Assembly: GCA_030848545.1 (NCBI GenBank)
Contig: JAVDCA010000003.1
Span: forward strand, 1 to 64,000
Direction of reading: 5' to 3'
Source: Astrobacterium formosum
Lineage (GTDB): Bacteria; Pseudomonadota; Alphaproteobacteria; Rhizobiales; Xanthobacteraceae
DNA: 64,000 bases
Numbering within the stretch: the first letter of the stretch is position 1; every line of letters starts with the position of its first letter. The translations under genes and the position numbers were made by a program. The notes below the pieces were generated by a model. It was not told the origin of the DNA and did not search any database. It worked only from the letters and a program-made list of their open reading frames with translations. Below are positions 27,079-36,041 of the stretch, piece after piece.

Positions 27079-27537
27079 TCAGCGACGCAGGTCTTCCTTG
27101 GTGACATAGTTGAACTCCTCGACCAGCACGTCCTGGACGATCTCGGACCGAAGCCGCTCGTTGACGCTCGCCTTGATGGCCGCTGTGAGTTCCTTGAGAT
27201 CGACACGGCTCAAGTTCGAGAACTCCAGTTCCTCGTCCCCATAGATGCGCCGGAACGCTTCGTCGACCACGAAGGTCGCGGGGGGAACGGACAGCTGCCG
27301 ATGGGTTCTCGCATCGACCGTGAACACGAATTGGGCAACGATGTAGCCCTGCACGGCGCCCTCGGCGATCATCGGCACATTGATGACCCTCGTCTTTTCG
27401 TATTCGATTCCTTCGAGATATTCCTGCTTGGGGGGCGGCTCGTAAGCGCGCGCCGACCAGAGCGCAACGCCATAGCTCGCCCCGGCCGTCACGACGCAGA
27501 CCCACAATCCCGTCACGATGACGCGCAGCATGATCAC
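27079..27537 (-). CDS. Uncharacterised flagellar-cluster protein, FliL-like
   Basis: A 152-residue protein with one N-terminal membrane segment (about 4-28) and a periplasmic domain of about 120 residues. The pattern resembles FliL: a strand pair GYIVAQFVFTVDARTH, then helices through FRRIYGDEELEF and ELTAAIKASVNERLRSEIVQDVLVEEFNYV, close in arrangement to the FliL ending LR..l...in..l....v..Vlf.ef. A separate canonical fliL exists at 46397-46843. The frame starts at GTG 27537, overlapping the flgN-like stop by 4 nt; ATG at 27531 is an alternative. It is the last gene of the array. The FliL relation is my inference from pattern. Confidence 0.7.
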   Translation of the reverse strand: MIMLRVIVTGLWVCVVTAGASYGVALWSARAYEPPPKQEYLEGIEYEKTRVINVPMIAEGAVQGYIVAQFVFTVDARTHRQLSVPPATFVVDEAFRRIYGDEELEFSNLSRVDLKELTAAIKASVNERLRSEIVQDVLVEEFNYVTKEDLRR

Positions 27538-28043
27538 TTTCTCGCCCGTGAGATGGCCGTGTAGGTGCCGTCCGATTCCGCGTCGCGAAACGATTTACAA
27601 ATAATGTCAGCGACCGAGCGAACGGCATCGAAATGGAGGCGCAGGAGAGCCAGATTCTTGACGAGCTTGGCGCGCAGCCGTTCTATTTCCTCGGCGATCA
27701 GCGGATCCTGCGTCGCCTGGGCTGCATTCTTCGACGAGCGCACCAGTTCGAGAAGTCCTCGATTCTTGCGACGATAGAATCCGTCATAATCGACTCTGCT
27801 CCGTGATTGCAGGGCGACGATCTCCTCGTCGATGACGGTTTCGAGCCGCAGGATGGCGTGCAGCAACGCCGATGCCGTGCCGCTGTACTCTTCGGCGTAC
27901 CGCATCGTGTTCGCCGCTTCCTCTGCCGCCGCCGTGTTTTCGGCAGTGGGCACGAGTGCGCCGGACACGGCCGCCGTGACGAAACCTTTGTCGTCCGTTG
28001 AATGCCCAGCATCACCGATCGAAGCTGTCTCCATCACGTTCAT
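27534..28043 (-). CDS. FlgN-like flagellar export chaperone
   Basis: A 169-residue, mostly helical cytosolic protein. Its central block, LLHAILRLETVIDEEIVALQSR, and the following YDGFYRRKNRGLLELVR resemble the FlgN helix pattern of chaperones for FlgK and FlgL. The first 45 residues are low in complexity and likely disordered. It overlaps cheL by 4 nt upstream and the FliL-like gene by 4 nt downstream, so translation is coupled. Sequence divergence from enteric FlgN is high, so the assignment rests on pattern and neighbourhood. Confidence 0.65.
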   Translation of the reverse strand: MNVMETASIGDAGHSTDDKGFVTAAVSGALVPTAENTAAAEEAANTMRYAEEYSGTASALLHAILRLETVIDEEIVALQSRSRVDYDGFYRRKNRGLLELVRSSKNAAQATQDPLIAEEIERLRAKLVKNLALLRLHFDAVRSVADIICKSFRDAESDGTYTAISRARK

Positions 28044-28534
28044 ACGACTCCTCTGTCACTGCCTTCGTTGGTCGACGGTGGGTTGACCTCGTCGGGAGGG
28101 TGGGACTTCGCCAACATATGCGCGATCCCAATTCCACCCGACTTCGCGAGCTGCGTACCAAGCTGCTCGGCCAGCATGGAACGCCACACGTTCCCGGCCG
28201 TTCCTTTGCCGAAGATCTTGTCGTCTTTCGGCAGCATCGTCTCCATGAAGGTCTGTAGAATGAAAGCCTCGAACTTACTGTAGGTCGTACCGGCGATGTC
28301 GCCGCTCGTCGCCGGACGCGTAATGGTCGGGGCATCGCTGGGCGGCAGGGGGCCGAACGTCTTCGCCGGTGCGCCGACATCGCGTTCGGCCCGGACCGCC
28401 GCCGCTTCGGTCGAGAACTCGCTCCCCGTTGTCGATTGGAGGCGCGTCAACCTCTCCGTAGCGATGCGCGACGTGAGCGGATCCGCGGCGCCGAGGACGT
28501 CGGAGACGATGTCGGTCGCAACCATGATGGCCAA
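28040..28534 (-). CDS. cheL: Rod-binding protein FlgJ N-domain/CheL
   Basis: A 164-residue protein with a rod-binding domain at about residues 85-160. Family residues are visible in KFEAFILQTFMETMLP, KGTAGNVWRSMLAEQLG and KSGGIGIAHML. It corresponds only to the N-terminal half of FlgJ; no muramidase domain is present. The start is TTG at 28534, supported by AGGAG 7 nt upstream, which is too far from the ATG at 28525. It caps the growing rod in the periplasm. The peptidoglycan hydrolase activity is probably supplied by the separate gene at 37361-37927. Confidence 0.82.
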   Translation of the reverse strand: MAIMVATDIVSDVLGAADPLTSRIATERLTRLQSTTGSEFSTEAAAVRAERDVGAPAKTFGPLPPSDAPTITRPATSGDIAGTTYSKFEAFILQTFMETMLPKDDKIFGKGTAGNVWRSMLAEQLGTQLAKSGGIGIAHMLAKSHPPDEVNPPSTNEGSDRGVV

Positions 28535-28545
28535 GTCGCTTCTCC

Positions 28546-28962
28546 TCAGTTTTCGCGCCCGTCAGGCCGCGGACGGAAGCCTCTTCGTATCATTGCGTCG
28601 CCGATCGCTTCGTCGAGCCGGCGCTTCTCGTCCGAGCGTTCCGCCGAGGTCGTAGCGGCCGCCCCCATGCGCTCGACGTGCTTGAGTTTGCGGGTTTCCG
28701 TCAGCAGAATCTCGGACTGCGTCTCCCGGGCTTTGCCCACGACCGCACTCTCCCGGCCGACCGACGTCAGACGCTTGGCGATGGTTTGGACGAAGAGACC
28801 GTGCAAGGGGTCGTCGGCGTTGAGGCTGGCGATGAGGCTGCGCTCCTCGTCGCGCAACTCCTCTTCACGATGCTGCAACAGCGCCAGTTTCCACTCCTCC
28901 AGGCGGTGCATCTGGCGCTGGACTGCGAGCATACGGGAGATCTTCTCGACCCTCGATCTCAT
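28546..28962 (-). CDS. Small coiled-coil flagellar-cluster protein, FliJ-like
   Basis: A 138-residue, highly charged and helical protein, from MRSRVEKISRMLAVQRQMHR to a C-terminus ending RPRPDGREN. Long amphipathic helices suggest an antiparallel coiled coil, as in FliJ, the stalk-like component of the FliH-FliI export ATPase complex. No fliJ is otherwise present in the window, and fliI and fliH are. It starts 4 nt after the fliR stop. The FliJ role is inferred from size, helix pattern and location; primary sequence identity is not obvious. Confidence 0.65.
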   Translation of the reverse strand: MRSRVEKISRMLAVQRQMHRLEEWKLALLQHREEELRDEERSLIASLNADDPLHGLFVQTIAKRLTSVGRESAVVGKARETQSEILLTETRKLKHVERMGAAATTSAERSDEKRRLDEAIGDAMIRRGFRPRPDGREN

Positions 28963-28966
28963 CGCT

Positions 28967-29719
28967 TCACTCCCCGAGCCATGCGGCCAGGCCATGCATG
29001 AACTGCAGAAGATGCTCGGTAATCGTGACGTACAAAAGCAAGAGCCCGCCGAACAGCACGAACGGCACGGAGATGAAATAGATGGGAATCGATGGAACCA
29101 GCTTGTTGGCGAGACCGACAGCGAAGTTGACGACGACACCATAGATCATGAACGGGCCTGAAATCCTCAGCGCCAGCACGAACGCCTCGGAGAGCCGGTC
29201 GGCGAGCAGCGTCAGGGCAGTCTGTGCGTCGATTCCCTGCGACGGATCCCATACCCTATAGGAGGCGGCCAGGCCCTGCAGCACCTCCCAGTGCTGATCC
29301 GTCATGAAAAACAGCGCGGTGGCCGTCGTCACCACCAGTGGCGCCAGTGCGGGCAGAGGCCCGGCCTCGTCGATTTGCGTTCCCGGCATGGAGCCGAGTC
29401 CGATCGCCATCGCCGAGGCGGTAGCCAAGGTCTGCAACGCCAGGAAGAACACTCGCCCCAACAGGCCGATGAGACCGCCGACCATGATTTCCGACGCGAT
29501 CAGAGATGCCAGGATGGCAAGCGTCGCGCCGTGCACCTTCGCGACCAGAACCGAGAGCACGAGCGGCGCCAGGGACAGCGAGACGGCGGCGGCGAGAAAC
29601 AGGCGAACCTGGGCCGGAACGCTCGAGCTGCCGTAGCCGGGTACGAGCATCAAGCAGGTACCGATCCGACAGAAGACCAGGAACGTCGCCAGGATGATGT
29701 CGGAAATGTCCGTCGTCAT
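28967..29719 (-). CDS. fliR: Flagellar export gate protein FliR
   Basis: A 250-residue polytopic membrane protein of the type III export gate, assembling with FliP and FliQ. Family blocks are [25 protein letters not shown] at the N-terminus (quoted in parts as FCRIGTCLM and VPGYG) and [18 protein letters not shown] in the middle. Its ATG overlaps the flhA stop by 4 nt. The C-terminus is hydrophobic, ending GLAAWLGE. Length fits the family. Confidence 0.93.
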   Translation of the reverse strand: MTTDISDIILATFLVFCRIGTCLMLVPGYGSSSVPAQVRLFLAAAVSLSLAPLVLSVLVAKVHGATLAILASLIASEIMVGGLIGLLGRVFFLALQTLATASAMAIGLGSMPGTQIDEAGPLPALAPLVVTTATALFFMTDQHWEVLQGLAASYRVWDPSQGIDAQTALTLLADRLSEAFVLALRISGPFMIYGVVVNFAVGLANKLVPSIPIYFISVPFVLFGGLLLLYVTITEHLLQFMHGLAAWLGE

Positions 29720-31797
29720 GACACGGTCCCGAGCGACTTGATCTCGATACCGCGGGCGATTTCGGCGTGCGAGAGCACCGGCATATTGGGGTGAAGCCGC
29801 TCGACGATCATGCGCACATAGGGCCGCACCTCCGGCGCGGTCACCAGCACGAAACTCTCGTTCTGCTCCATGCGGGTGCGGATCGCCGCCGATGCGTCGG
29901 CGGCGAACTGTTCTATCAGGCGCGGGTCGACGTCGAATTCGGATACTTCGCCTTTGGCGTCCCGCTTGAGACCTTGATGGAAGGCAAGGTCCCAGCGATT
30001 GCCCAGGCGCAGGACCTTGAGCACGCCGTCGTCGGTGAAGTCGCCGCAGATCTGCTGCCCGATCCGGGCGCGCACGTGCTCTGCGACCTGTTCCGAGCGG
30101 CGCACGTGCGGCGCTATCTCGGCGATCGCCTCCAAAATGAGATGCAGGTTTCGAATGGAGACGCGTTCGGCCAACAGCAGCTTGAGGACCGATTGCAGAC
30201 CCGAGTACGAAATCTGCGACGGGCAGATGTCGTCGATCAGCTTCTTGTATTCGGGCTCGAGGCGGTCGAACAGGGCGCGCATGTCCTTGTAGGACAGGAG
30301 CTGGCCGAGATTGCCGCGGATCAGTTCGCTCAGATGCGTCAACAGGACCGAGATGCCGTCGATCGGTGCGTAGCCTTCGCGGCGTAATTCCTCGACGAAG
30401 ATTTCGGAAACCCACATGGCCTTCATGCCGAAGGCGGGTTCGGCGACCTCATCGCCGGGAAGATCCGGCTTGCGGCCGCCCTCGATGATCACCATCACCT
30501 CGCCGAGCCGCAATTCGTGCTGGGCGACCATCGTGTTGTGGATCTTGACGACATACTTCTTCGGAGAAATCGAGAGATCGCTGACGAGCCGGATCTCCGG
30601 GATGATGAAGCCGTACTGTTTGGCGAAGCTGCGGCGTAGTTTGCCGACACGATGCGCGAGTTCGCCATGCGCGCTCAGGAGTTGGGTCGAAAGCTGGGTG
30701 CCGAGCGCAAGCTCGATCTCGGCGGTCTTGAGCGCGTCTTTGATGGAATCCTTGTCGCCCGGCCGGGCGGCAATTTCGCGGGCCAGGCGCGCCTGCTCCT
30801 GTGCGTCCTTGGCGGCGCGCCGTCGGGGCACCGTGTAGCCGACGAACGCCATCGTTCCGCCCAGGAAGGCAAACGGCAGCAGCGGCAGGCCCGGGAGCAA
30901 CGCCATGACGAACATCAACAGCGCAGCGACGCTGAGCGCCCGCGGATAACCGCCGAGCTGGCCGAACACGGCCCGCTCGGCGGTGCCGCGGGTACCGCCC
31001 TTCGAAACCAGTAGGCCTGCAGCGAGCGAAACGATCAGCGCCGGAATTTGCGTCACCAGGCCGTCGCCGACCGACAGCGTGGTATAGACGTCCGCCGCGC
31101 GCGATAGCGACATGCCGTGGTGGGTGACGCCGATGACGATGCCGCCGAAAATGTTGATCGCCGTGATGAGCAGGCCGGCGACGGCGTCGCCACGGACGAA
31201 TTTCGACGCCCCGTCCATCGCGCCGAAGAAGGCGCTTTCCTCCTCCAGCTCGCGCCGTCGCCGCTGCGCTTCCTTGTCGTCGATCAGACCGCTGGCGAGG
31301 TCGGCGTCGATCGCCATTTGCTTGCCCGGAATGGCATCGAGGGTGAACCTCGCGCCGACCTCGGCGATGCGCGTCGCACCCTTGGTGATCACCAGGAAAT
31401 TCACCGTCACCAGGATACCGAATATGATCAGCCCGATGACGAAATCGCCGCTCATCACGAATTTCGAGAACCCTGCGACGACGTGGCCAGCGGCGTACTC
31501 TCCTTGGCCCCCATTGGCGAGAATCACGCGCGTGGTGGCGACGTTGAGCGCCAGGCGCAGAACCGTCGCGATCAGCAGGACGGTCGGAAAGGCGGAAAAG
31601 TCGAGCGGCCGCTGGATCCACAGCGATACCATGAGGATCAAAGCCGCAAACGCGATCGAGGCCGCCAAACCGAGATCGATCAAGAGCGGTGGAATCGGCA
31701 GGACCAGAATGGTGACGATCGCAATGATGGCGAGCGCGAACGATACGTCCCCGCCACCTCTCCGCTCTCCGACCACGGATGCTGCCGCTTCGCTCAT
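29716..31797 (-). CDS. flhA: Flagellar export apparatus protein FlhA
   Basis: A 693-residue protein. The N-terminal half (about 1-330) has eight membrane segments, with the family loop [20 protein letters not shown]. The C-terminal half is the large cytosolic platform that forms the nonameric ring. The start MSEAAASVV is chosen because GGGAG lies just upstream and the family match begins there; a longer frame is open. It sits between fliQ (78 bp upstream) and fliR (4-nt overlap). Confidence 0.95.
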   Translation of the reverse strand: MSEAAASVVGERRGGGDVSFALAIIAIVTILVLPIPPLLIDLGLAASIAFAALILMVSLWIQRPLDFSAFPTVLLIATVLRLALNVATTRVILANGGQGEYAAGHVVAGFSKFVMSGDFVIGLIIFGILVTVNFLVITKGATRIAEVGARFTLDAIPGKQMAIDADLASGLIDDKEAQRRRRELEEESAFFGAMDGASKFVRGDAVAGLLITAINIFGGIVIGVTHHGMSLSRAADVYTTLSVGDGLVTQIPALIVSLAAGLLVSKGGTRGTAERAVFGQLGGYPRALSVAALLMFVMALLPGLPLLPFAFLGGTMAFVGYTVPRRRAAKDAQEQARLAREIAARPGDKDSIKDALKTAEIELALGTQLSTQLLSAHGELAHRVGKLRRSFAKQYGFIIPEIRLVSDLSISPKKYVVKIHNTMVAQHELRLGEVMVIIEGGRKPDLPGDEVAEPAFGMKAMWVSEIFVEELRREGYAPIDGISVLLTHLSELIRGNLGQLLSYKDMRALFDRLEPEYKKLIDDICPSQISYSGLQSVLKLLLAERVSIRNLHLILEAIAEIAPHVRRSEQVAEHVRARIGQQICGDFTDDGVLKVLRLGNRWDLAFHQGLKRDAKGEVSEFDVDPRLIEQFAADASAAIRTRMEQNESFVLVTAPEVRPYVRMIVERLHPNMPVLSHAEIARGIEIKSLGTVS

Positions 31798-31875
31798 GCT
31801 CTCCCTGCCTGCTGTTTCGCGCGCAGCATGTCGGCTCAACCTTGCGCCAGGATGTCGCTGGGAGGCATGCCCGGC

Positions 31876-32142
31876 CTAGAAGCCGTGTTCGATCCGCGAA
31901 TAGAGCAGCTCCGTGAAGGCGTACATGTGGGCACCGATGAATGTTCCGGATACCGCCACCACCAGGAGAATGACGACGATCTTCGGGATGAAGGTCAGGG
32001 TCATCTCCTGGACCTGGGTCAGCGCCTGTAGAAGAGCGATCGCAACCCCGACCACCATCGCCGCAGCGACAGCGGGCCCCGATGCGACGATGATCGTCCA
32101 TATGGCCTGCTGGACGATGTCCAATGCATCGCGTTCGTTCAT
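31876..32142 (-). CDS. fliQ: Flagellar export gate protein FliQ
   Basis: An 88-residue protein with two membrane helices. Typical FliQ residues are visible in AIWTIIVASGPAVAAAM and ALLQALTQVQEMTLTFIPK. It starts at ATG 32142, which shares one base with the flgD stop. It forms the export gate with FliP and FliR. Confidence 0.93.
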   Translation of the reverse strand: MNERDALDIVQQAIWTIIVASGPAVAAAMVVGVAIALLQALTQVQEMTLTFIPKIVVILLVVAVSGTFIGAHMYAFTELLYSRIEHGF

Positions 32143-32558
32143 CAGCTGATCGTCACGCCCGCGTCCAGATAGACCGATTGGCCGTCCGCAAGGGTCGCTA
32201 TGGCGCCGCCGGACACGATCGAGATCGAGGCGATCTTGCCGCTGACCGATTGGCCATCCGTCGAAATGAAGCTGAGGTTGCGGCCGATCAGCCCGTCGGC
32301 CTGTTCGAGCGCGGATGCGGACAGGAGCGAGTCGAGTTTGCTGTTCGTCTTGACCGCCTGCTCGACCTGCGAAAACTGCGCGAGCTGACTCATGTACTCG
32401 GTCGTGTCGGTCGGGTTGGTCGGGTCCTGGTTGCGCATCTGGGCGATGAGCAATTTCAGGAAGGTGTCGTAATCGACCGTGGACTTTGACGTGGTGTTCG
32501 ATGATCGCGTTTCCGCGGCCGGGACATTCGACGTGTTCGTCGCGCTGGTGACTTCCAT
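32142..32558 (-). CDS. flgD: Hook-capping scaffold protein FlgD
   Basis: A 138-residue short-form FlgD, as is usual in Rhizobiales. The conserved N-terminal block is DYDTFLKLLIAQMRNQDP with TEYMSQLAQFSQVEQ (residues about 29-68). The remainder is a small beta domain. AGGAG precedes the start. It directs hook subunit assembly outside the cell. A gap of 111 bp separates it from flbT upstream, the likely site of a promoter for flgD-fliQ-flhA. Confidence 0.92.
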   Translation of the reverse strand: MEVTSATNTSNVPAAETRSSNTTSKSTVDYDTFLKLLIAQMRNQDPTNPTDTTEYMSQLAQFSQVEQAVKTNSKLDSLLSASALEQADGLIGRNLSFISTDGQSVSGKIASISIVSGGAIATLADGQSVYLDAGVTIS

Positions 32559-32669
32559 GTCTATTCTCCTGTTTTACACGTCGCCTCGACCGGTCGGCCC
32601 GGCAATCGTTTCCTTCGTCATCACCATGATCAGGCACTCGGTGCCGTGGCGGCCGGCGGTCGGGGCCGG

Positions 32670-33092
32670 TCAGGCGGCTCGGATCGGCGGCTCTTCACGA
32701 ACCGAATCGAGAATCTGCCGCTCTGTCGCGAACAGACCCCGGATGGTTTTGAGACTCTCGAAGTATCTGCCCCCGACGATGAGGTTCTCCACCGCGCGCA
32801 ACCCGGAAAGGATCTCCGCACTCTCGGACGCCTCGCGCAGCGCCTGCAAGTGTTTACTGCAGAGCTCGATCGCGCGCGGCATCTCGGCCGGGTTCATCAG
32901 CATCATCTGCACGATGAAATAGAGCTGTCGCAACGGCGTAGTGGCGTCCTCGACTTGCATGACCTGACTCTCCAGGAGAAAGATCGCGTCGTTGAGCAGC
33001 GCCAAGGAGACCTTGCGATCGACCTGGAGCACGGCACCGTTGACGAAGATGCGTTCGCCATTGCGCAGCGATATGCGGATCGACGACTTCAT
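32670..33092 (-). CDS. flbT: Flagellin translation regulator FlbT
   Basis: A 140-residue protein of the FlbT family. It begins MKSSIRISLRNGERIFVNGAV and has the block DAIFLLESQVMQ. In alphaproteobacteria FlbT acts post-transcriptionally on flagellin mRNA together with FlaF. It overlaps flaF by 4 nt, so the pair is translationally coupled. Both lie far from the single flagellin gene, in the hook-associated operon. Confidence 0.92.
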   Translation of the reverse strand: MKSSIRISLRNGERIFVNGAVLQVDRKVSLALLNDAIFLLESQVMQVEDATTPLRQLYFIVQMMLMNPAEMPRAIELCSKHLQALREASESAEILSGLRAVENLIVGGRYFESLKTIRGLFATERQILDSVREEPPIRAA

Positions 33093-33436
33093 TTCAACGC
33101 ATCCCGCACCGCAGCATTGACCGCGATCAGCGATTCTATGTCGCCGGCCCTGGTATGGCGGATGCAATCCGCCTCCTTGATGATCCAGATTCCGATCGAG
33201 ATCAGGTTGGCCCGCAATTCCTCGGGCAGGCCGTTCTCAGGCCGGGCCAGATCCTCGACGAACAGCGTCCACAGCCGACGGATGTAGAGCAGCGACTCGC
33301 TGCGGAACGTTTCGGCCGTGTCTTCGTCGCGCAGCGTGTGCAAGAGCTCCACTCCGTGACTCAGCGCCCGATATTCGCGCTGCCGGGCATCCGAGCCGCT
33401 GTCCTGAAGAACGTCGTCATATGTGGTTCTGTACAT
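33089..33436 (-). CDS. flaF: Flagellin synthesis regulator FlaF
   Basis: A 115-residue helical protein of the FlaF family. Recognisable blocks are REYRALSHGVELL, YIRRLWTLFVEDLARPENGLPEELRANLISIGIWI (key residues W-F-D-L-N-LP-LR-IS-W) near residues 50-88. By family it promotes flagellin synthesis and acts opposite FlbT. Its stop overlaps the flbT start. It follows flgL after 50 bp. Confidence 0.92.
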   Translation of the reverse strand: MYRTTYDDVLQDSGSDARQREYRALSHGVELLHTLRDEDTAETFRSESLLYIRRLWTLFVEDLARPENGLPEELRANLISIGIWIIKEADCIRHTRAGDIESLIAVNAAVRDALK

Positions 33437-33486
33437 CTGTATGAACTGCTCTACCGCCGCACCGTTGCAGTGCCGTCCGTCTCGCG

Positions 33487-34533
33487 TCAGGTGAGGTATG
33501 AGAGAATGCTCGTCTGCTGGATGCGCGCCATCAGCGCAAGTGCGGTGTCGACCTGCTTCTGCAGCAGCGTGACCCTCACCGATGCCTCGTAGGCGTCCAC
33601 CGATTCGAGGGCGTTGATCTGTTCGACCATCAGATCCTGCTCGATCTTCATGGTTTCCGACGCCGCCTTGACGCGCTCTTGCGCAGTCCCCAGTCGTCCC
33701 TGCACGAGCGTGATATCGCCGATCGCGTCCGTGCTGAGCGATATCGCCTTGTCGACCAGCGTCTGGTAAGCCGCCTCGCTCATCTTCGTTGAACCGAGAT
33801 CGCTCATCATGGTGTAGACCATGGCGAGCTTGCGAATGCCGCTCTCGTTGGCGCTCGCCGAAGTCTGGATAACTTGGGTGGTCGAAACCCGGCTTTGAAT
33901 GTTTTCATCCGACGCCGACGACCACGTCGTTCCCCATGCCGGATCGGCGAACAAATTTGCGAACGTGGTATCGAGGAACGTCTCCATGTCGGCGGCGCTG
34001 ATGCTTTCCACCGCCGAGTCGCCCTGGGTGAAGCCGAACTGAGCCAGGAAGGCGGCATCGACGGCCGCTTTGGCGGTCGAGGTCGACGTGTAGTCGTTCA
34101 TGGTCTTGACGCCGGTGTTGATACCGCCGAACAGGTATTGGCCATAGAGCGTCGTGTTGAGCGTCGCCGTCAGTTGGCTGACATTGGTTTTCGCCGACGG
34201 CAGAACCACCTCGGCACCCGTGTCGGTGTCGCGGGCGGCGATCAGTTCCTTGACGAAGTTCTGGGCGGTCCCGACCAGCGTCGTCAACGCCGTCTGCGAC
34301 GCGCTGAGCCGTCCGGACACGATTTCGTTGGTGTCGACGATCTTTTCCAGACGTGAATGCTCTGCCCGAAGCGCGAGATCCCGGCCGGTGAGCGCCCCGA
34401 GACTGAGACTCATGTCCGCATGTCGCCCGTCCGTCGCCTCTTTCGCGGCCGCGGTCTGAGCCACTTGGCTCTTCATCGCCGCCAGGCGCAGGGTACTGGT
34501 CAATGAATTGGTGGAGATGAAAGTCGTCGTCAT
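33487..34533 (-). CDS. flgL: Hook-filament junction protein FlgL
   Basis: A 348-residue flagellin-fold junction protein. The N-terminal helical region starts MTTTFISTNSLTSTLRLA and the C-terminal helix reads VDAYEASVRVTLLQKQVDTALALMARIQQTS (key residues EAS-L--Q---AL---R). It lies directly after flgK with a 4-nt gap, as expected for a cotranscribed pair. It is exported and forms the second junction zone before the filament. Confidence 0.88.
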   Translation of the reverse strand: MTTTFISTNSLTSTLRLAAMKSQVAQTAAAKEATDGRHADMSLSLGALTGRDLALRAEHSRLEKIVDTNEIVSGRLSASQTALTTLVGTAQNFVKELIAARDTDTGAEVVLPSAKTNVSQLTATLNTTLYGQYLFGGINTGVKTMNDYTSTSTAKAAVDAAFLAQFGFTQGDSAVESISAADMETFLDTTFANLFADPAWGTTWSSASDENIQSRVSTTQVIQTSASANESGIRKLAMVYTMMSDLGSTKMSEAAYQTLVDKAISLSTDAIGDITLVQGRLGTAQERVKAASETMKIEQDLMVEQINALESVDAYEASVRVTLLQKQVDTALALMARIQQTSILSYLT

Positions 34534-34537
34534 TTGA

Positions 34538-36013
34538 TCACCTTACCGCGTCGAGGAGGTTTTTGAGCATCGTGTCGACTGTCGCGATCACCTTGGAGGA
34601 AGCCGCGAAGGTGCGTTCGATCTGAAGCATGACGACCATCTCGTCGTCCATGTTGATGCCTTTGATGTTGGACAGCGCCTCACCGGTGCGCTCGACCACC
34701 GTGGTCTGATAAGTGGCGTCGGCATCGGCGCTCGCGAGCCGGGCGTTGAGCCAGCTCGCCGACGAGCTCGCATATTCGACCAGCGTCCCATTCGGGCTCG
34801 CCAGAGTGGAGGCGTCGAAGGCCTTATCGGCCGTCAGCCCATGCGACAATGCCTGTAGCCGGCCGAAGTACCCCTCGGCGCCCGTGGTGTTGTAGGTGTA
34901 GGCCGGATTGCCGTTGATGGCGCCATCGCGGATCCGGGTCGGATTGCCGCCTTTGTCCGGGTCGACCGCGGCGTTGACCCGAATCGTGCCGGCGAGCCCC
35001 GTGTTGACGACACCTGTCGTCGGCATCGCCGGAGCGCCCGCATATGTGAACAGGCCCGGCACATCGGGCAGCGTCGGAGTCGCGTTTTGGTCACTTTCGG
35101 CGAACACCTCGATCAGCCCGCGTGCGATTTCGTCGAGCTGGCTCTGGTAGGTCACGGTGATTTCGTCGCGCACCTCGGCCAAGCCGGCCAGATTGCCGGA
35201 CTTGATCGGCATGACCGCCGACGCACCCGTGACCGGAACGCCGTCGACATAGACGGCATTTCCGCTGATGGTCGCGTCATACGCATAGGTGCGATTGAAC
35301 GTGACCGAGCGCGCCTCCGTCTCGAACAAAGTGACACCGCTGTCGGTATAGATGACAATATCGTTGTTCTCACGCGTCGATGCCGAGATGCCGATCTGCT
35401 GCGACAGATCCGACAGGATGCTGTCGCGCATATCCAGATAATCGGTGACATCGTCTCCCTTGACCGTTCCCTTGACGATCGCGGTGTTGACGGATTCGAG
35501 TTTGGCCAGAAGACTGTTGATCGCATCGACCGATGCCACCATGTCGGCGTCGGCTTTCTGGCGCATCTCCTGGGTCGTGGTGGTGGCGTCGTTGAGCACG
35601 TTCGCCATGTTGGTGGCGGCGGTGACGAGTGCCTGACCGAGCGTGACGTCGTAGGGTGCGTTGGCGTACTGGTCGAGGGCGGTCGTCAGGGCAGACAATT
35701 TCGCGGCCGGCGACTGATCGAGTTCGGTGTCGTCGATGGTGGCGCTGCTCAGTTCCTGGACCGCGTTGTAGACGACGTTCTGCTTGGCGGACGAGGACGT
35801 CGCGGTCAGCAGGTTGGCGAACAGCGCCGTGTTCTCGGCACGTTGAATCGACGCCACGTAGACGCCGCCACCGGCCATCGTCGCCAACACCGCGCTCTTG
35901 CGCGAACTGCCCGACTCGTTCGCGCCGGCGATGTTGCGGGCGACGACCGACGACTGCACTCCCGTCGCCAGCAGCGAAGAGCGCGCGTTCGTAAGCGCAA
36001 AAGACAGGGACAT
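34538..36013 (-). CDS. flgK: Hook-associated protein FlgK
   Basis: A 491-residue junction protein. It opens with the rod/hook-type motif MSLSFALTNARSSLLATGVQSSVVARNIAGAN and ends in the standard D0 helix NMDDEMVVMLQIERTFAASSKVIATVDTMLKNLL (both given here in shortened form by key residues: A-N-A-SSL---G-QSSVVARNIA and E-M-V-M-Q-ERTFAASS-VI-T). It lies 28 bp after flgE and just before flgL. It is exported with help from a FlgN-type chaperone, probably the gene at 27534-28043. Confidence 0.92.
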   Translation of the reverse strand: MSLSFALTNARSSLLATGVQSSVVARNIAGANESGSSRKSAVLATMAGGGVYVASIQRAENTALFANLLTATSSSAKQNVVYNAVQELSSATIDDTELDQSPAAKLSALTTALDQYANAPYDVTLGQALVTAATNMANVLNDATTTTQEMRQKADADMVASVDAINSLLAKLESVNTAIVKGTVKGDDVTDYLDMRDSILSDLSQQIGISASTRENNDIVIYTDSGVTLFETEARSVTFNRTYAYDATISGNAVYVDGVPVTGASAVMPIKSGNLAGLAEVRDEITVTYQSQLDEIARGLIEVFAESDQNATPTLPDVPGLFTYAGAPAMPTTGVVNTGLAGTIRVNAAVDPDKGGNPTRIRDGAINGNPAYTYNTTGAEGYFGRLQALSHGLTADKAFDASTLASPNGTLVEYASSSASWLNARLASADADATYQTTVVERTGEALSNIKGINMDDEMVVMLQIERTFAASSKVIATVDTMLKNLLDAVR

Positions 36014-36041
36014 GATTTTGCCTCTTCGTTGACCTGGCGGC

